Origin: Hypholoma sublateritium FD-334 SS-4
Lineage: Eukaryota > Basidiomycota > Agaricomycetes > Agaricales > Strophariaceae
Reading direction: 5' to 3'
Length of the DNA: 64,000 nt
Assembly: GCA_000827495.1 (NCBI GenBank)
Contig: KN817534.1
Span: forward strand, 423,746 to 487,745
Shown piece after piece: positions 13,040-23,009 of this stretch (its first letter is position 1; every line of letters starts with the position of its first letter). A program made the position numbers and the translations under genes. Under the pieces are notes generated by a model. The model was not told the DNA's origin, searched no databases, and saw nothing but the letters and a program-made list of their open reading frames with translations.

Positions 13040-14918
13040 AGCGATCTATCTCGAGGTTATACTTACACCACCCCGACCTGGAAAGAAATCGACGATGGCG
13101 AAAACGCAGGATGCAACTGGTGTGATTTCCTATGGGGTGACATTCTCGAGTATTGCAAAAGTCGACTCGACAAGCATCTCCGCACCGAAGACACGCCCCG
13201 CGACGACGAAACATGGTAACAGTACGGTTCCGCAGGAGGAAGGAGTCACCGCATAACATGACATTGCACACCTATATTGGGGATGATTTCTTCCCTAATG
13301 GTTATGCGGTCCACACGGACCATGGTATGTGGATCCACCGGTCATTTTCAAGGTGTGCGGATGAGTAGAAATATCCACTGAACCCAAAGCTTTGCTCTGG
13401 CTCGGGGAAAAAGGCCCATTTTGCTGCACTCAGCTATGTTTTGGGACAAGCGCAGCCCCACAGCACGTACTCGACCAACATTGAATCTTACTTTTCCGGG
13501 ATTGACATCAGCGTACTTCCACAAACCATTGTGGATGCCATCGCGGCGACACACTCATTGGGCCTGTGGTACCTCTGGACAGACACACTCTGCATAATAC
13601 AGGACTCGCCAGACGACAAAAATAATGAGCTTCCGGAGATGTGTAATATTTACAAGGATGTATATGTGACCGTCATCGCTGCATGCTCAAAAAAAGCCGG
13701 CGACGGTTTCCTGCACAATCGGAAGAATCCTGTATCAATGCTGCTTCCGTTCTAGCTTCCGTCAGGCGAGTTTGGCACGATCCATGTGCGTGAGCAGGAA
13801 CGAGCGCCGCAAAGTGAGCCTGTCAACCAGCGCGCGTGGTGCTTTCAAGAACGCGTATTGGCCTCACGCGCACTCATCTATGCCTCACACATGTTGCAGT
13901 TTCAGTGCGGCCGCGGCATAAAGAACGTCGGCGGGGGAAACAATTTCGAAACCGTTGCAAAGACCGATGGGTTGCGCATACCTGAGACGGCGCCAACTCG
14001 CGATGCGCGAAACACATGGTATGCACAGATTCGGATCGTCGCAAAATACATCCGACAGTCTTCCTTCCAATGTCTGCGCATTTTTGACCACTGCTGTGGT
14101 AGGGACTGTTTCAGAGCCGTTGCCGCGGCCGAGGAGTCGATGATCCAGGACAGAGCGTCAGTCTTAACCGAGCACAAGATCTGGTCTACATGGAAGGAGA
14201 TCCTCTCAGAGTACACACGACGGTCCATCACCAACCCCGCCGACAAGCTCGTTGCCCTGGCAGGCGTCGACGATGCCTTCCAGCGCTGCTGGCCGCACGA
14301 CGCCTCTGGCGGCACACCCTCGCGCGCGACCTGACCTGGCACCGCGCGCGGCGTGCGGCCAGGCACGCGCGTCCGCAGGAGTACCGCGCCCCGAGCTGGT
14401 CATGGGCGGCGACCGATGGCCCCATCGACGACGGCGGGTGGCCCGGCCATATTGATCCCGTTCTTCGTGTCCACGCGTGCACGGAGCGCCCCGCCGTGCG
14501 CTCCGCCGTCGCCAACGTGCCCTACGGTGAGATCCCCGACGGCGCACTTGTCGCCGATGCCATCGTGCGGCTCGTGTCGTGGGGGTTGGACAGATCGGCG
14601 GCGGGCGAAGCGCCGCTGTACGAGATGAACGCGGGTGCCCGCCGGGAGGTTGGCTTTGTGTACCACGACTGCACAGGCGGAGAGGACACTGAAGGCTTTG
14701 CGGTCGTGGTCGGTGAGTTCAATAAACGGGTACTACATAATTTAATTGGGCTGGTCGTAATTCCAGTGCCGGGGAGGTTGAATACCTATACGCGCGTGGG
14801 GGTGTTCGTTGTGCACGCGCACAATACAGACTCAGATGCTGGTTCGTGGGCTGATGAGCCGTATGCTGATATACATGATTGGATGAGCACGTCGACACAG
14901 GTAATTACGGTGATTTGA
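13040..14918 (+). pseudogene. HET-domain protein, with lesions
   Basis: HET-domain proteins take part in heterokaryon incompatibility and related programmed responses in fungi. An upstream exon around 13055-13215 has the family's YTYTTPTWKEI and NWCDFLWG pattern. The HET core follows: FAALSYVLG (normally YVWG) at about 13425, GLWYLWTDTLCIIQDS at 13562, YKDVYVTVIAACSKKAGDGF at 13651, then QRAWCFQERVLASR at 13828 and the NPADKLVALAGV and YRAPSWSWAATDGP motifs further on. An in-frame TAG at 13753-13755 interrupts the core. A frame change near 14280 is needed to join the LAGV segment to the YRAPSWSW segment. The last frame closes at 14918. The true start is not found. The family is certain; the copy looks non-functional. 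Confidence 0.8.
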
Positions 14919-15146
14919 TCAGTTCACGGACTAGTAGATGCCTGACCGTATATCAAATAACTAGTACAGCGGTGCATGTATCACTGTAGTCTGGGTACCT
15001 ACCTATGATAATAACAAGCCCGAATAGATAAAAGGCCTGGAGGTTAGGATAACGCGAGCTTGTGGGTACACTATATCCATTTGCCCTGCTTGTGTGCGGC
15101 CGTCAGTATCCTGCTATATAAATTATCCACAAATTCTTAAGCAATG
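14919..15146. other. Intergenic
   Basis: Short spacer with no recognisable feature; AT-rich with several inverted CTAGT motifs. Confidence 0.3.
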
Positions 15147-15480
15147 TCAAAATAGCCGCTGCACAAGTACCGTCGTGTCGTCCATCCAGCGTGACGTCAT
15201 TTCTACAGTTAGGCTGCGCGACACCTTCTCCAGATCATCCCCGCCTGAAGCGTCTCGAAGAACAGCCAGCGCCCTGTTCCCTCGCTCACCGCGCTCCGCC
15301 GCGCGCACCCACTGAGGTGCGAGCACCTCAGAGACGTCCAACCGGTGCGGTGAGAGGTCGCCCAGGCCGTCTGAGCACATAATAAGCAACGCCTCATGCG
15401 CCCCATGCGACCGCGTTGCGACGTGTATTGTTTGTGGTACACCCGACATGCACGGTGTGGTGTGGTTCCTACTGCTGCAC
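15147..15480 (-). pseudogene. PP2C-type phosphatase, C-terminal fragment
   Basis: The minus-strand frame contains LLIMCSDGLGDL, a variant of the PP2C FLVLASDGLWD metal-binding motif. It is followed by a WV helix, NRALAVLRDASGGDDLEKVSR and the terminal TVEMTSRWMDDTTVLVQRL typical of the fungal PP2C group related to pyruvate dehydrogenase phosphatase. Only about the last 110 residues are present; the metal-binding N-terminal two-thirds of the domain (RxxNED, DGHGG motifs) is missing upstream. The fragment itself is open and ends at a stop. It lies beside another gene fragment (TM9 family) on the opposite strand, so both seem to be relics of a rearranged region. Confidence 0.75.
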
Positions 15481-15617
15481 ACCGCAAGCTTCGCGGCCAT
15501 GTCAGGACCTGCTTGGCCCACACTGCACAGGCACAAATACACGGTCCGTGTAATAGCGCCGGCGCCAATTCTGCACTCGCGAGAGGCCCCGAAGAACGTG
15601 TCTGGGCATCCGACGAC

Positions 15618-15794
15618 GCTGTCGCCTCATTTCTGCTCCCAGGTTCGCCGGTCAGACCCGCCGTTCAAGAAGATTGGGGATGGAAACTTATCCATGGAGA
15701 AGTCTTCCGCTCTCCGCAATACTCTCTGGTTCTGTCGGTTTTAGTGGGGAATGGCTTTCAAATTGCTGCTATGGTCGCTGTCACACTGGTTTAG
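15618..15794 (+). pseudogene. TM9 superfamily (EMP70) internal fragment
   Basis: The peptide EDWGWKLIHGEVFRSPQYS followed by LVLSVLVGNGFQIAAMVAVTLV is the conserved segment of transmembrane-9 superfamily proteins that joins the luminal N-terminal domain to the first helices of the membrane domain. Members are endosomal/Golgi nonaspanins of 600-700 aa. Here only about 45 residues of conserved sequence are present, ending at a stop (15792-15794) directly after VTLV. Neither the N-terminal domain nor the other eight helices occur nearby. It is an isolated exon-sized relic. Confidence 0.72.
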
Positions 15795-18523
15795 TTGGCC
15801 TGGAATAAGTCTCGTTTTAGACTAATAAACCCTGGCTAGTGTTTGCACTTTTCGGGTTTTTATCACCCGTCGAGTACGAGACAGGCCCAACATGACGAGG
15901 TTCCTAGCTAGCTAGCTAGCTGTATTTCCCTGAACGATCTGTCTTGACTGTTCCACGACCAGCTAGATCCGTTATTGATCCGTTGCACTTTTCTGCCCCG
16001 ATATCAGACTGCCGTATGAGCCACTGAGTATGAGCCTGGTATGAGCTACAAATACCGTGCTAGCTCATAATCCGCTCGGGATTTAACTTCAAATCGTTAC
16101 TTGCATGTGCCCGCGGGCCCAGGTCCAACGACACACCTTTCCCAACTCATGCAACAATCCGACCTCGACTGTACTCACTAAGGTGCAGTATACCGCGTAT
16201 GATATGTAGGTANANAGAACTACACTCGACGATGTCTATGATAGCGGCAGCTCGGTAGACAACCCCCCTGCCCCGTGTGCCTGTGCCATACGTCATCTTC
16301 TTTTCTTCTCCATGACAGAGTTTGTCGTTGACAGCTCTCCCNGCTAGCTCGAGGCTATCACCTCCATGTATCACAGGGCTTATTTGCGGGAGTGCACCGT
16401 TCACGATGATTCGCGCCAGTGCGTTCCACTCAAGTTCCACTATTTCGACATCGCATTAGAGCTTTTGCGACAGCTAGCTCATTCTTTGAGAGGATTTTAN
16501 ACTCAGCTGTGACTAGCTAGCATAACAGTTCTTGGATGTTACCGCGTGTTCAGCCACTTGCATGACGAATCGCAAGAGTTCACGAGGGTCCGCCGATGAC
16601 CGATCGCTGCCAGTGATAGCGCGTGTGGACACTGGAACNTTTGAGCATCTCAGAATAAAAGGTGAACCGGCTGCGACGTTCGTCGTCTGACATGTCGGAA
16701 TAACGGCGAAAAGGTTCTGAATTGAGCGTGAAGAGAGCAGCGATGAAGTTCATGTAAGTAGCAGCTAGCTGTATAAANTCTTGTATAATTTATGGAGCTA
16801 AGCTACAATGCGAACAAAGTAAAAACGTCCTAGGAAAGTGTGAAATGGGAAAAACTGAAATCTCGGACAGAACATACCTGAGAATAGACATACCCTAGAA
16901 TACAGATCCGTCATGGAACACATCATATTGCCTGAGTCATAAGAGAGTTGGGTTTCGCGAAAACCAAGAGAGCGCCTAGTGACTCTGAGCGCACTGAGTG
17001 ATTCGAGCAGAACCACGACAGCTAGCAAGTCGTGCAGTTGCGGATACGCCTGTTAGTCGGCGATGCGNAAGTGCACGTTGAACTGTGTTAGGCCGATAAT
17101 AATTGGAGCTAGCTCAATAAAAACACGAACATAGAGACATGCGAGGCCAGATGATGCAGCGACTCGACAGCATCGAATGGGCGATGCACCGCTCTCCCCG
17201 AAAGTGCAATATTCGCGAACGAGGACGACATATCCAACTAAACCAGGGCCCAAGCGAAGATCTGCTTGATGTTGCACATGNGGATGAATAAGACAAANTT
17301 TCACCTACTGCAACTGAGGATAAGTAGTTGCTATTTATCAGTGCCAGTGGGTGGGAGTGGAGTCANTAGACCTATGGAGCTAAGAGAGAAAATCCGACTC
17401 ATTATCGGCCAGCTAGCATATAGATAAACAGAGCTAGGACGATCAGAAGTTACCCGGGAGGNTAGTAGGATGAAAAGTACTCCTAGAAACTGAGTTCGAT
17501 GCACACCAGATGCTCAGTTCGGATGCCGCTTGCAACTATATAATACTGCCAGTGGGCCATCCAATTTTGCACGATATCTTAAACATGGAGCTTGTGACTG
17601 AGCTTGGGTTGAGCAGCCTGATTGCTAGAAGTACTTAGGCATTGCAAAACTTCAATTCGGCGGCTACCAAAAACTGAGGGCCAGTGCCCCAGATGGACGC
17701 GTCGTGACTCCGAGATCTTGGTCTCCTGGACGGAAGAGGGGAAAGGTTGAACCGCACACTAAGTTGATATAGTATGTGTTNAAAATATTAATATCAAGGT
17801 GGCGCCTAGTTGTGTTTCAAGTTGTTTATGGGGGACACTGTACCGCAACTGCACCGGGAGAGCTAAACTGGAAAGTCTCCTTGCTACGCGGACGATTCTA
17901 GAACAAAAATTACGCTACATTATCTGTTAAGACATCCCTTTGCCGTCCTCGTGAATGACGCCTCGTAAATTTGAAAGACGGGTATATATCAAACGGGCAT
18001 ATATAGTAATTGAAGCCGCTCGACTGGACGGGCTCTCTTACGTAATAATTAACTCACGTATGAGTCACCGAGTTTGCGCTCTTATAATATCCGGTATACA
18101 TATTACACACCAACCATTGCTTGTGGTACAAACTGTGTAAACTCGTTGGAATGCCATCGCTCGCCCAGTACTTACTCTTAAACGTTCGGAATGGCAAAAG
18201 GGCGCAAGATACAAAATCCACGGCCTGATTGTAAGTACTTATCCCGAGCTCGATCATTATATTTGGAAAGTTTCACAACAGCGCTTCTTAGTTATAGAAA
18301 TTTCCGACGACGGTCTGAGGGCCCGGTGTACTATATGTCTTGCAGCGCGTAAACAAAATGGTAGTGAGAGTGGTTGGATCAACAAGGGGAGTGTATATAT
18401 ATGCGCTCCTGTGCTCCCCATGCCCCACTTGCCTTCTTTCTCTCGGTTGTCTTGTTATCCAGAAATTTGTTCGATAGCTGCCTTTGCTTGTCCCCACGCG
18501 CCTTTCCTGGCTTTCCAATCCTT
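15795..18523. other. Gene-poor region, many ambiguous bases
   Basis: Minus-strand open stretches at 16147-16440 (with a GTRGRGVVYRAAAIID segment), 16798-17028 and 17053-17304 are open and protein-like, but I recognise no family. The last two could be exons of one hydrophobic protein. Twelve N positions occur, the last at about 17781; none is present after that in the window. Confidence 0.4.
15903..17420. repeat. GCTAGC palindrome cluster
   Basis: The hexamer GCTAGC occurs at about 15906-15919 (in an overlapping run), 16059, 16343, 16473, 16516, 16763, 17020, 17108 and 17412, often extended to CAGCTAGCTG or GAGCTAGCTC. That is at least nine sites in 1.5 kb, where one per 4 kb would be expected by chance. 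The spacing is irregular and flanking sequence differs, so this is not a simple tandem repeat. Nine or more N positions fall in the same interval. Confidence 0.75.
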
Positions 18524-19597
18524 ATGTTTGCACTATCGCACCATGCATTTGTGCTTACTTTTCTGTTTCTGAACTTCAACATTCCTCTTGCGAGTGCACT
18601 CCCTAACCTTCCACAGCCAACCTCTATTGCAGTATCACTTGGCCGTTCGACACACGCATATACTTTCAGAAATGGCACATATATGCAGTGGTCCATTGTA
18701 AGATTTATGCGTTCATCGACAAACTTTTCCTGTTGACGATCGTTCCAACAGGTCCAGCAACAGCATACCAACCGAGGAATCAAGCGGCTTGCATTGATGA
18801 CTGGCCGCAGACCCCCATCTGACTATGACCTTCTGTGGTTACTTTACGAACGTATAGCTACGCTCTCCGCTGCCTTGCGACGCGAATACGAGTTCGACGA
18901 AATCGCCGCAATTTTGGCAAACCATACTTCTGCATCTGGCCGCCGTTTCAGCGGTCTCGGTACGAACTTGGGATCTTCGTCTGGCCCTCTCAGAAAAGAA
19001 GCCAGAACTGAAACAGTCCCAACCTCGGTCCTACGCACGGCTGGCTTGAGTATCGAGTAAATATATTTTATTTTTACAAGTTTATTCGAATATCTGAGAT
19101 ATTTACATCCTTTTCTTCAAAAGATCCAATGATATTGGATGTAGGTCGCCAATACCATCGCATGTATAAAAAATAATGGAAAGCATTACTAGACATTGCC
19201 AACATGAAAATAGGAACCCCGCCCAAGACCTTTCGCCTCCTCATAGACAGTGGATCCGCGGATCTCTGGGTCGGAGCCACCGGCTGCCGCTCTGACGCTG
19301 GAGGTGATTGCGTGCGTACCTCCCATCGTTGGCGACCCGTTCAAATAAATTGTTGTTGGACTCCAGGGCAACCATACTTTCCTAGGGCAGGACTCGAGCA
19401 GCTCGTATGTTCAATCCAAGGACGACTGGGCTATCGGCTACGTCTCTGGGTCGGTATGGGGATATATCGTACATGATGATGTCTCTATTGCTGGACTTCC
19501 GCTGAAGAATCTCACCTTTGGTGTGGCCTTTAATGAAAGCGCTGAATTTACGGGGTATCTGGTTACCTTGATATCTAAGGGAAATATCATTTGTTGA
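18524..19597 (+). pseudogene. Pepsin-like aspartic protease, 3' half missing
   Basis: This is a family A1 aspartic endopeptidase, normally secreted or vacuolar. Exons: 18524-18697, 18752-19056, a 17-nt microexon 19124-19140, 19193-19311 and 19367 onward; all junctions are GT-AG and keep the frame. The product starts with a signal peptide (MFALSHHAFVLTFLFLNF), then a propeptide with QQHTNRGIKRLALMTGR. The mature N-terminal lobe has GYIANMKIGTPP and the catalytic DSGSADLWVG (Asp about residue 184), then a flap-like stretch and DDVSIAGLPLKNLTFGV. Similarity stops at about 19565 and a stop follows at 19595. The second lobe with the second DTG/DSG aspartate is absent. Only half of the bilobal fold is encoded, so it cannot be an active protease. 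The exon-intron structure up to the break is undamaged, which points to a recent loss. Confidence 0.85.
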
Positions 19598-19639
19598 CTA
19601 AAATAAGAATGATTTGAGTTTGAGGCCAGCACTTCAAGG

Positions 19640-22328
19640 TGCGAAATTTTACTTACGTTGAGAGTGAGGTGCTCCTGCAACAAATCGTCGATACCAGCAA
19701 GTTCATCAAGATTCATCAAGCTCAGCACTCTCTGCGCAACTTCGATCTGGCTTTCTCCTGACAATGTCTTGATGAGGGAGAGTGCAATAAGATGACTTAA
19801 TAGCTTAACGTAAGAAAGAGAGTCGCTGAGTTTTCCAATGACAGAATCCACATTAATGGTGAAGTGGTCAGAGCCAATGATGTTTTCTGAAGAGACAGAA
19901 ACAATATTAGTGAGCTGCAGATGATAAATAGCCAGAAAAACACTGACGCGCAATCTTTTTGGCGATGCTGTGATTAAGTTGATTCATCGAGTCCACGTCG
20001 TCGTTGACATCCTCGGTGACCTTTCCTGCACTGACCAAACCAGGACAGCCTGAAAGCCACTCAGCAATTACACCTCTGCTAAGCTGCAGTAAATTGGAAT
20101 CGATGGTATCCAGACAAGTTCCGTAGTCTTCTGCCTCGACTTCGAGAAGAGCAGGAAATTTAAAGGGAAAAGAATCTGATGGAAATTTTCTTTTTGTGTG
20201 GAGGCATCTGCTTCAGCCACAAACGACGATGCAAGGTAGCCTAGGTGCAGGCGAACCAAGTTGCGCCTGAGCTTGTTTTGAGAGGTCATCGTTGTTGACA
20301 AAGACGATAGATATTATTTCTGACTAGATGCAAAGATGGGGGTAATGGCCTCGGGATGTTCATACAATGCCTCAAGAACTTCGACGTTGGTGTCTTGTAC
20401 TCGCGCGATTAGGGTGCTTTGTATATTATCCTTGACCAGGTTAAGAAATGAGACTAAAGAAAGCAGAAAATAGCATACGATGTCCTCTATGGCTGAGACA
20501 GACTTGTCACTGATCGACTTGAGAAACCCATTGACAGCAGCGCTTCGGACCTTGGCGTCAGCATTCGCTGAAGCTAGGATCATGTCTATACTCCCTTGGG
20601 TATTGCCTTGCTCAGCGACAGTAGAAGGCTGTGTAATTACATATGTTAACGCGCTGATCACCGAGAATGTAGTATGCAGAAAAGACTTCACCATCGAAAG
20701 CGAGATCAGCAATTGCTCGACCGCCTCTTTCACGGATTCATCTTGTTCACAAACCCCGTCAACAGACTCGCCGAAAATTTCCGGGTGCCTCTGCTGAATC
20801 AAGGATAGAAGGCGGCGCGAGACGAGGAGGCCCTGGTTACCCGCGTCATGTTTGATGGAGATCGACAGTAAGCTGGTTGTCGAAATTTCGATCACGGAAG
20901 TCAAGGATCTGGACCGCCGCGTAGAAGTCGAGCGCACGGAGAAGTCCGCGGTCAATGCCGATTTGCTGACGACAGAGGCTAGAGCGCTGGAACGTCAGGA
21001 AGAACTCAACAAACTTAAAGAGGCTAAAAAATACGACGAGCAAACCATCTTCACCCCGAAAGATCTCTTCAGGCATTTGAGGGATTCGCAATCCAAAGCA
21101 TTTGCGGGTTTCGAAGCCCAGGTAGGTTTCTGTTACGTACTAAACGTTTGGCATACTCAATCTCGGCGGATTATGACAGGTCGATGCTGCTTCACCTTTT
21201 ACTAATTCTCGAGGAAGTGTCGTAGAAACGATCCCTTCGAGAAGGGTGGCAGCAGTGCTATTCTGCAGGCTTTGAAAAGAAGTCAGCAAAAGAAAAAAGA
21301 TGACCCGTTGCCCACATACTTTTGGACTAATCCGCGTACAAGGGGCGATAAAACCTTTTCTATACCGACCCAAGTTGACTCAGCAACAAGATCTTCCTTG
21401 GGCGCAAACCATCATTGAATTGACGGAGATTTTCAAGGCTACCTATCACGGCATCTTTGGAGAGCCTTTTCGCTTTTTGTTGCAATGGAACAAGAAGGGC
21501 TGGAACGAGCTAAGCCACGGTGCCTTCGGTTAGAGATTTGCTCCTTTTGATGAAGTCGTGCAGAGTCGCCGCGTTGAAGGCAGTCAGGACCGGATTTGTT
21601 ACGCCTTTTTTGAGGGCAATGGGAAGCAGCAATGCCACGAATCTCGCGACGTCGGTATTTTTGAGCATCTCTGTGACGAGAGACGCGCGAGGCACATTTT
21701 GAGCGGCGGATTTGTACGGAATGAGAAAGCTCCACGTCGAATTAGGCCTGGAAAGCACGGTTATATGGGAAGAGAATATATACGGGCGTAAAATCACGTA
21801 CTTTATGGATAGAATTGTGACCAATTTGGCAAAATGTGGCGACTCGTGTTTGGGAAGGAACAGAGGAAGAACAGCTTCAACGTTGAACTCGTGCACTCTT
21901 TCCAGCATTAACGACATTTAATGTATCTGCCCGAATATTTACACACCTGAATATCCTGACAAGCCACTCAATTATCTTCCCCGTTGGTGGTTCTAGGAGA
22001 TATGGGCTCAATAGCCACAAAAATTCCTCTAGAGTTTTGTTCAGTTCCTCAGCCTCCTCCAAGCCTCCTCCGTCGGCAGCAGCGTGCGATCTGTGTCCTT
22101 AGTACGATAAGAGAAAAGGAGTTCTTCACATTTAACCAGACCAGGATGAATGGCCGATAGGTGAATCAAGGAGTTAACTCCAAGAGCGTGAATAGCCTCG
22201 ACGTCGTGTTGGTCTGCTTCGCGGCCGGTGAAGAGGTAAGAAAGTGTGACCTTCCGACGAGATCGGTCTACCAGCAGCGACGCATTGAGAGACGAAGTTT
22301 GCGCAAGCTGCGTGGCTAGACTTGACAT
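19640..22328 (-). pseudogene. utp10: UTP10/HEATR1 N-terminal fragment, with lesions
   Basis: UTP10 is a large HEAT-repeat component of the U3 snoRNP processome for 18S rRNA. The ATG at 22328 gives MSSLATQLAQTSSLNASLLV followed by the LFTGREADQHDVEAIHALGVN segment, the characteristic UTP10 start. Further exons give LEPPTGKIIEWLVRIFR, FNVEAVLPLFLPKHESPHFAK, PNSTWSFLIPYKSAA and ARVQDTNVEVLEALYEHPEA. Near the 3' end come FLLFSKSRQKTTELVW and ENIIGSDHFTINVDSVIGKL. Lesions: an 11-bp tandem duplication at 22051-22072 shifts the frame; TAG at 21512-21510 interrupts the frame after EGTVA; a segment of about 100 residues seems missing near 21450; a coding-like insertion lies at 20850-21120. Homology ends at about 19640, after roughly 650 of the usual 1800-2000 residues. 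The gene is converging on the truncated protease. It is a relic, not the working copy. Confidence 0.85.
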
Positions 22329-23009
22329 GTCTAGGGAAGCTCAGTGAACGATTTGAGGATAATAACTGAAGGGTAGCTGCAGTTTGCTCAAAGTTTGCTG
22401 AAGTTTGAAATTGCAGTACCAAAATTCGAAAACATGAGCACGTGATGCGGTCGCGGCGGATCGCGGTCCGGGTGTTCGAACTCCAGATCCCAACCTTGAC
22501 CAGACCCAACCTCAACCATACTTCGTGGCTTATCCTTTCACTTTTGATCTCCATTATCGGAATATCCGGCGGCGACGGCTGGGCGTTGATTACTGATCTG
22601 CCTAGAATACATGCAGCATGACACGGAATGGTTCGCACATCAGCGGCAAATCGGTACTCTCAAATAAAACTCCCATCACCGCTATTTAAATCCTTTGTGC
22701 TGCTTTCAGGACGCGAGTTTGAAGCTTGAACTGCAAAAAACGATGAACGACGTTTATCCTCGCATTTACGGTGAATAGGTATATCCATTTTCAACCACAA
22801 ATCGGCCGTTCTTGAATCCGATTTGAGAGCGTTTCACACAGCACATTGATGATTTACGAAACGCTTATTCCATGCTCAGGGTCGGAAGCGCCCAAGTGTG
22901 GCTTCAACTCCAACAATACACGAACGGGAGAACGTGTCCTGAAAGTAGGCAAATAACCTACCTCCTACCTCGTTCTGCATTTCGATAATGACGACGTGTT
23001 TCTAGGTAT
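22329..23009. other. Divergent intergenic region
   Basis: Spacer between the start of the UTP10 relic (-) and the start of the 1135-aa gene (+). No coding or repeat feature recognised; it should contain the promoter of the downstream gene. Confidence 0.4.

Noticed and set aside
20850..21205. Plus-strand frame with a charged, coiled-coil-like sequence inside the UTP10 relic
   Set aside because: It reads like protein and ends at a possible donor site, but I recognise no family, and the minus strand is also open here. I could not decide between an inserted exon and a shadow frame, so it is only mentioned under UTP10.
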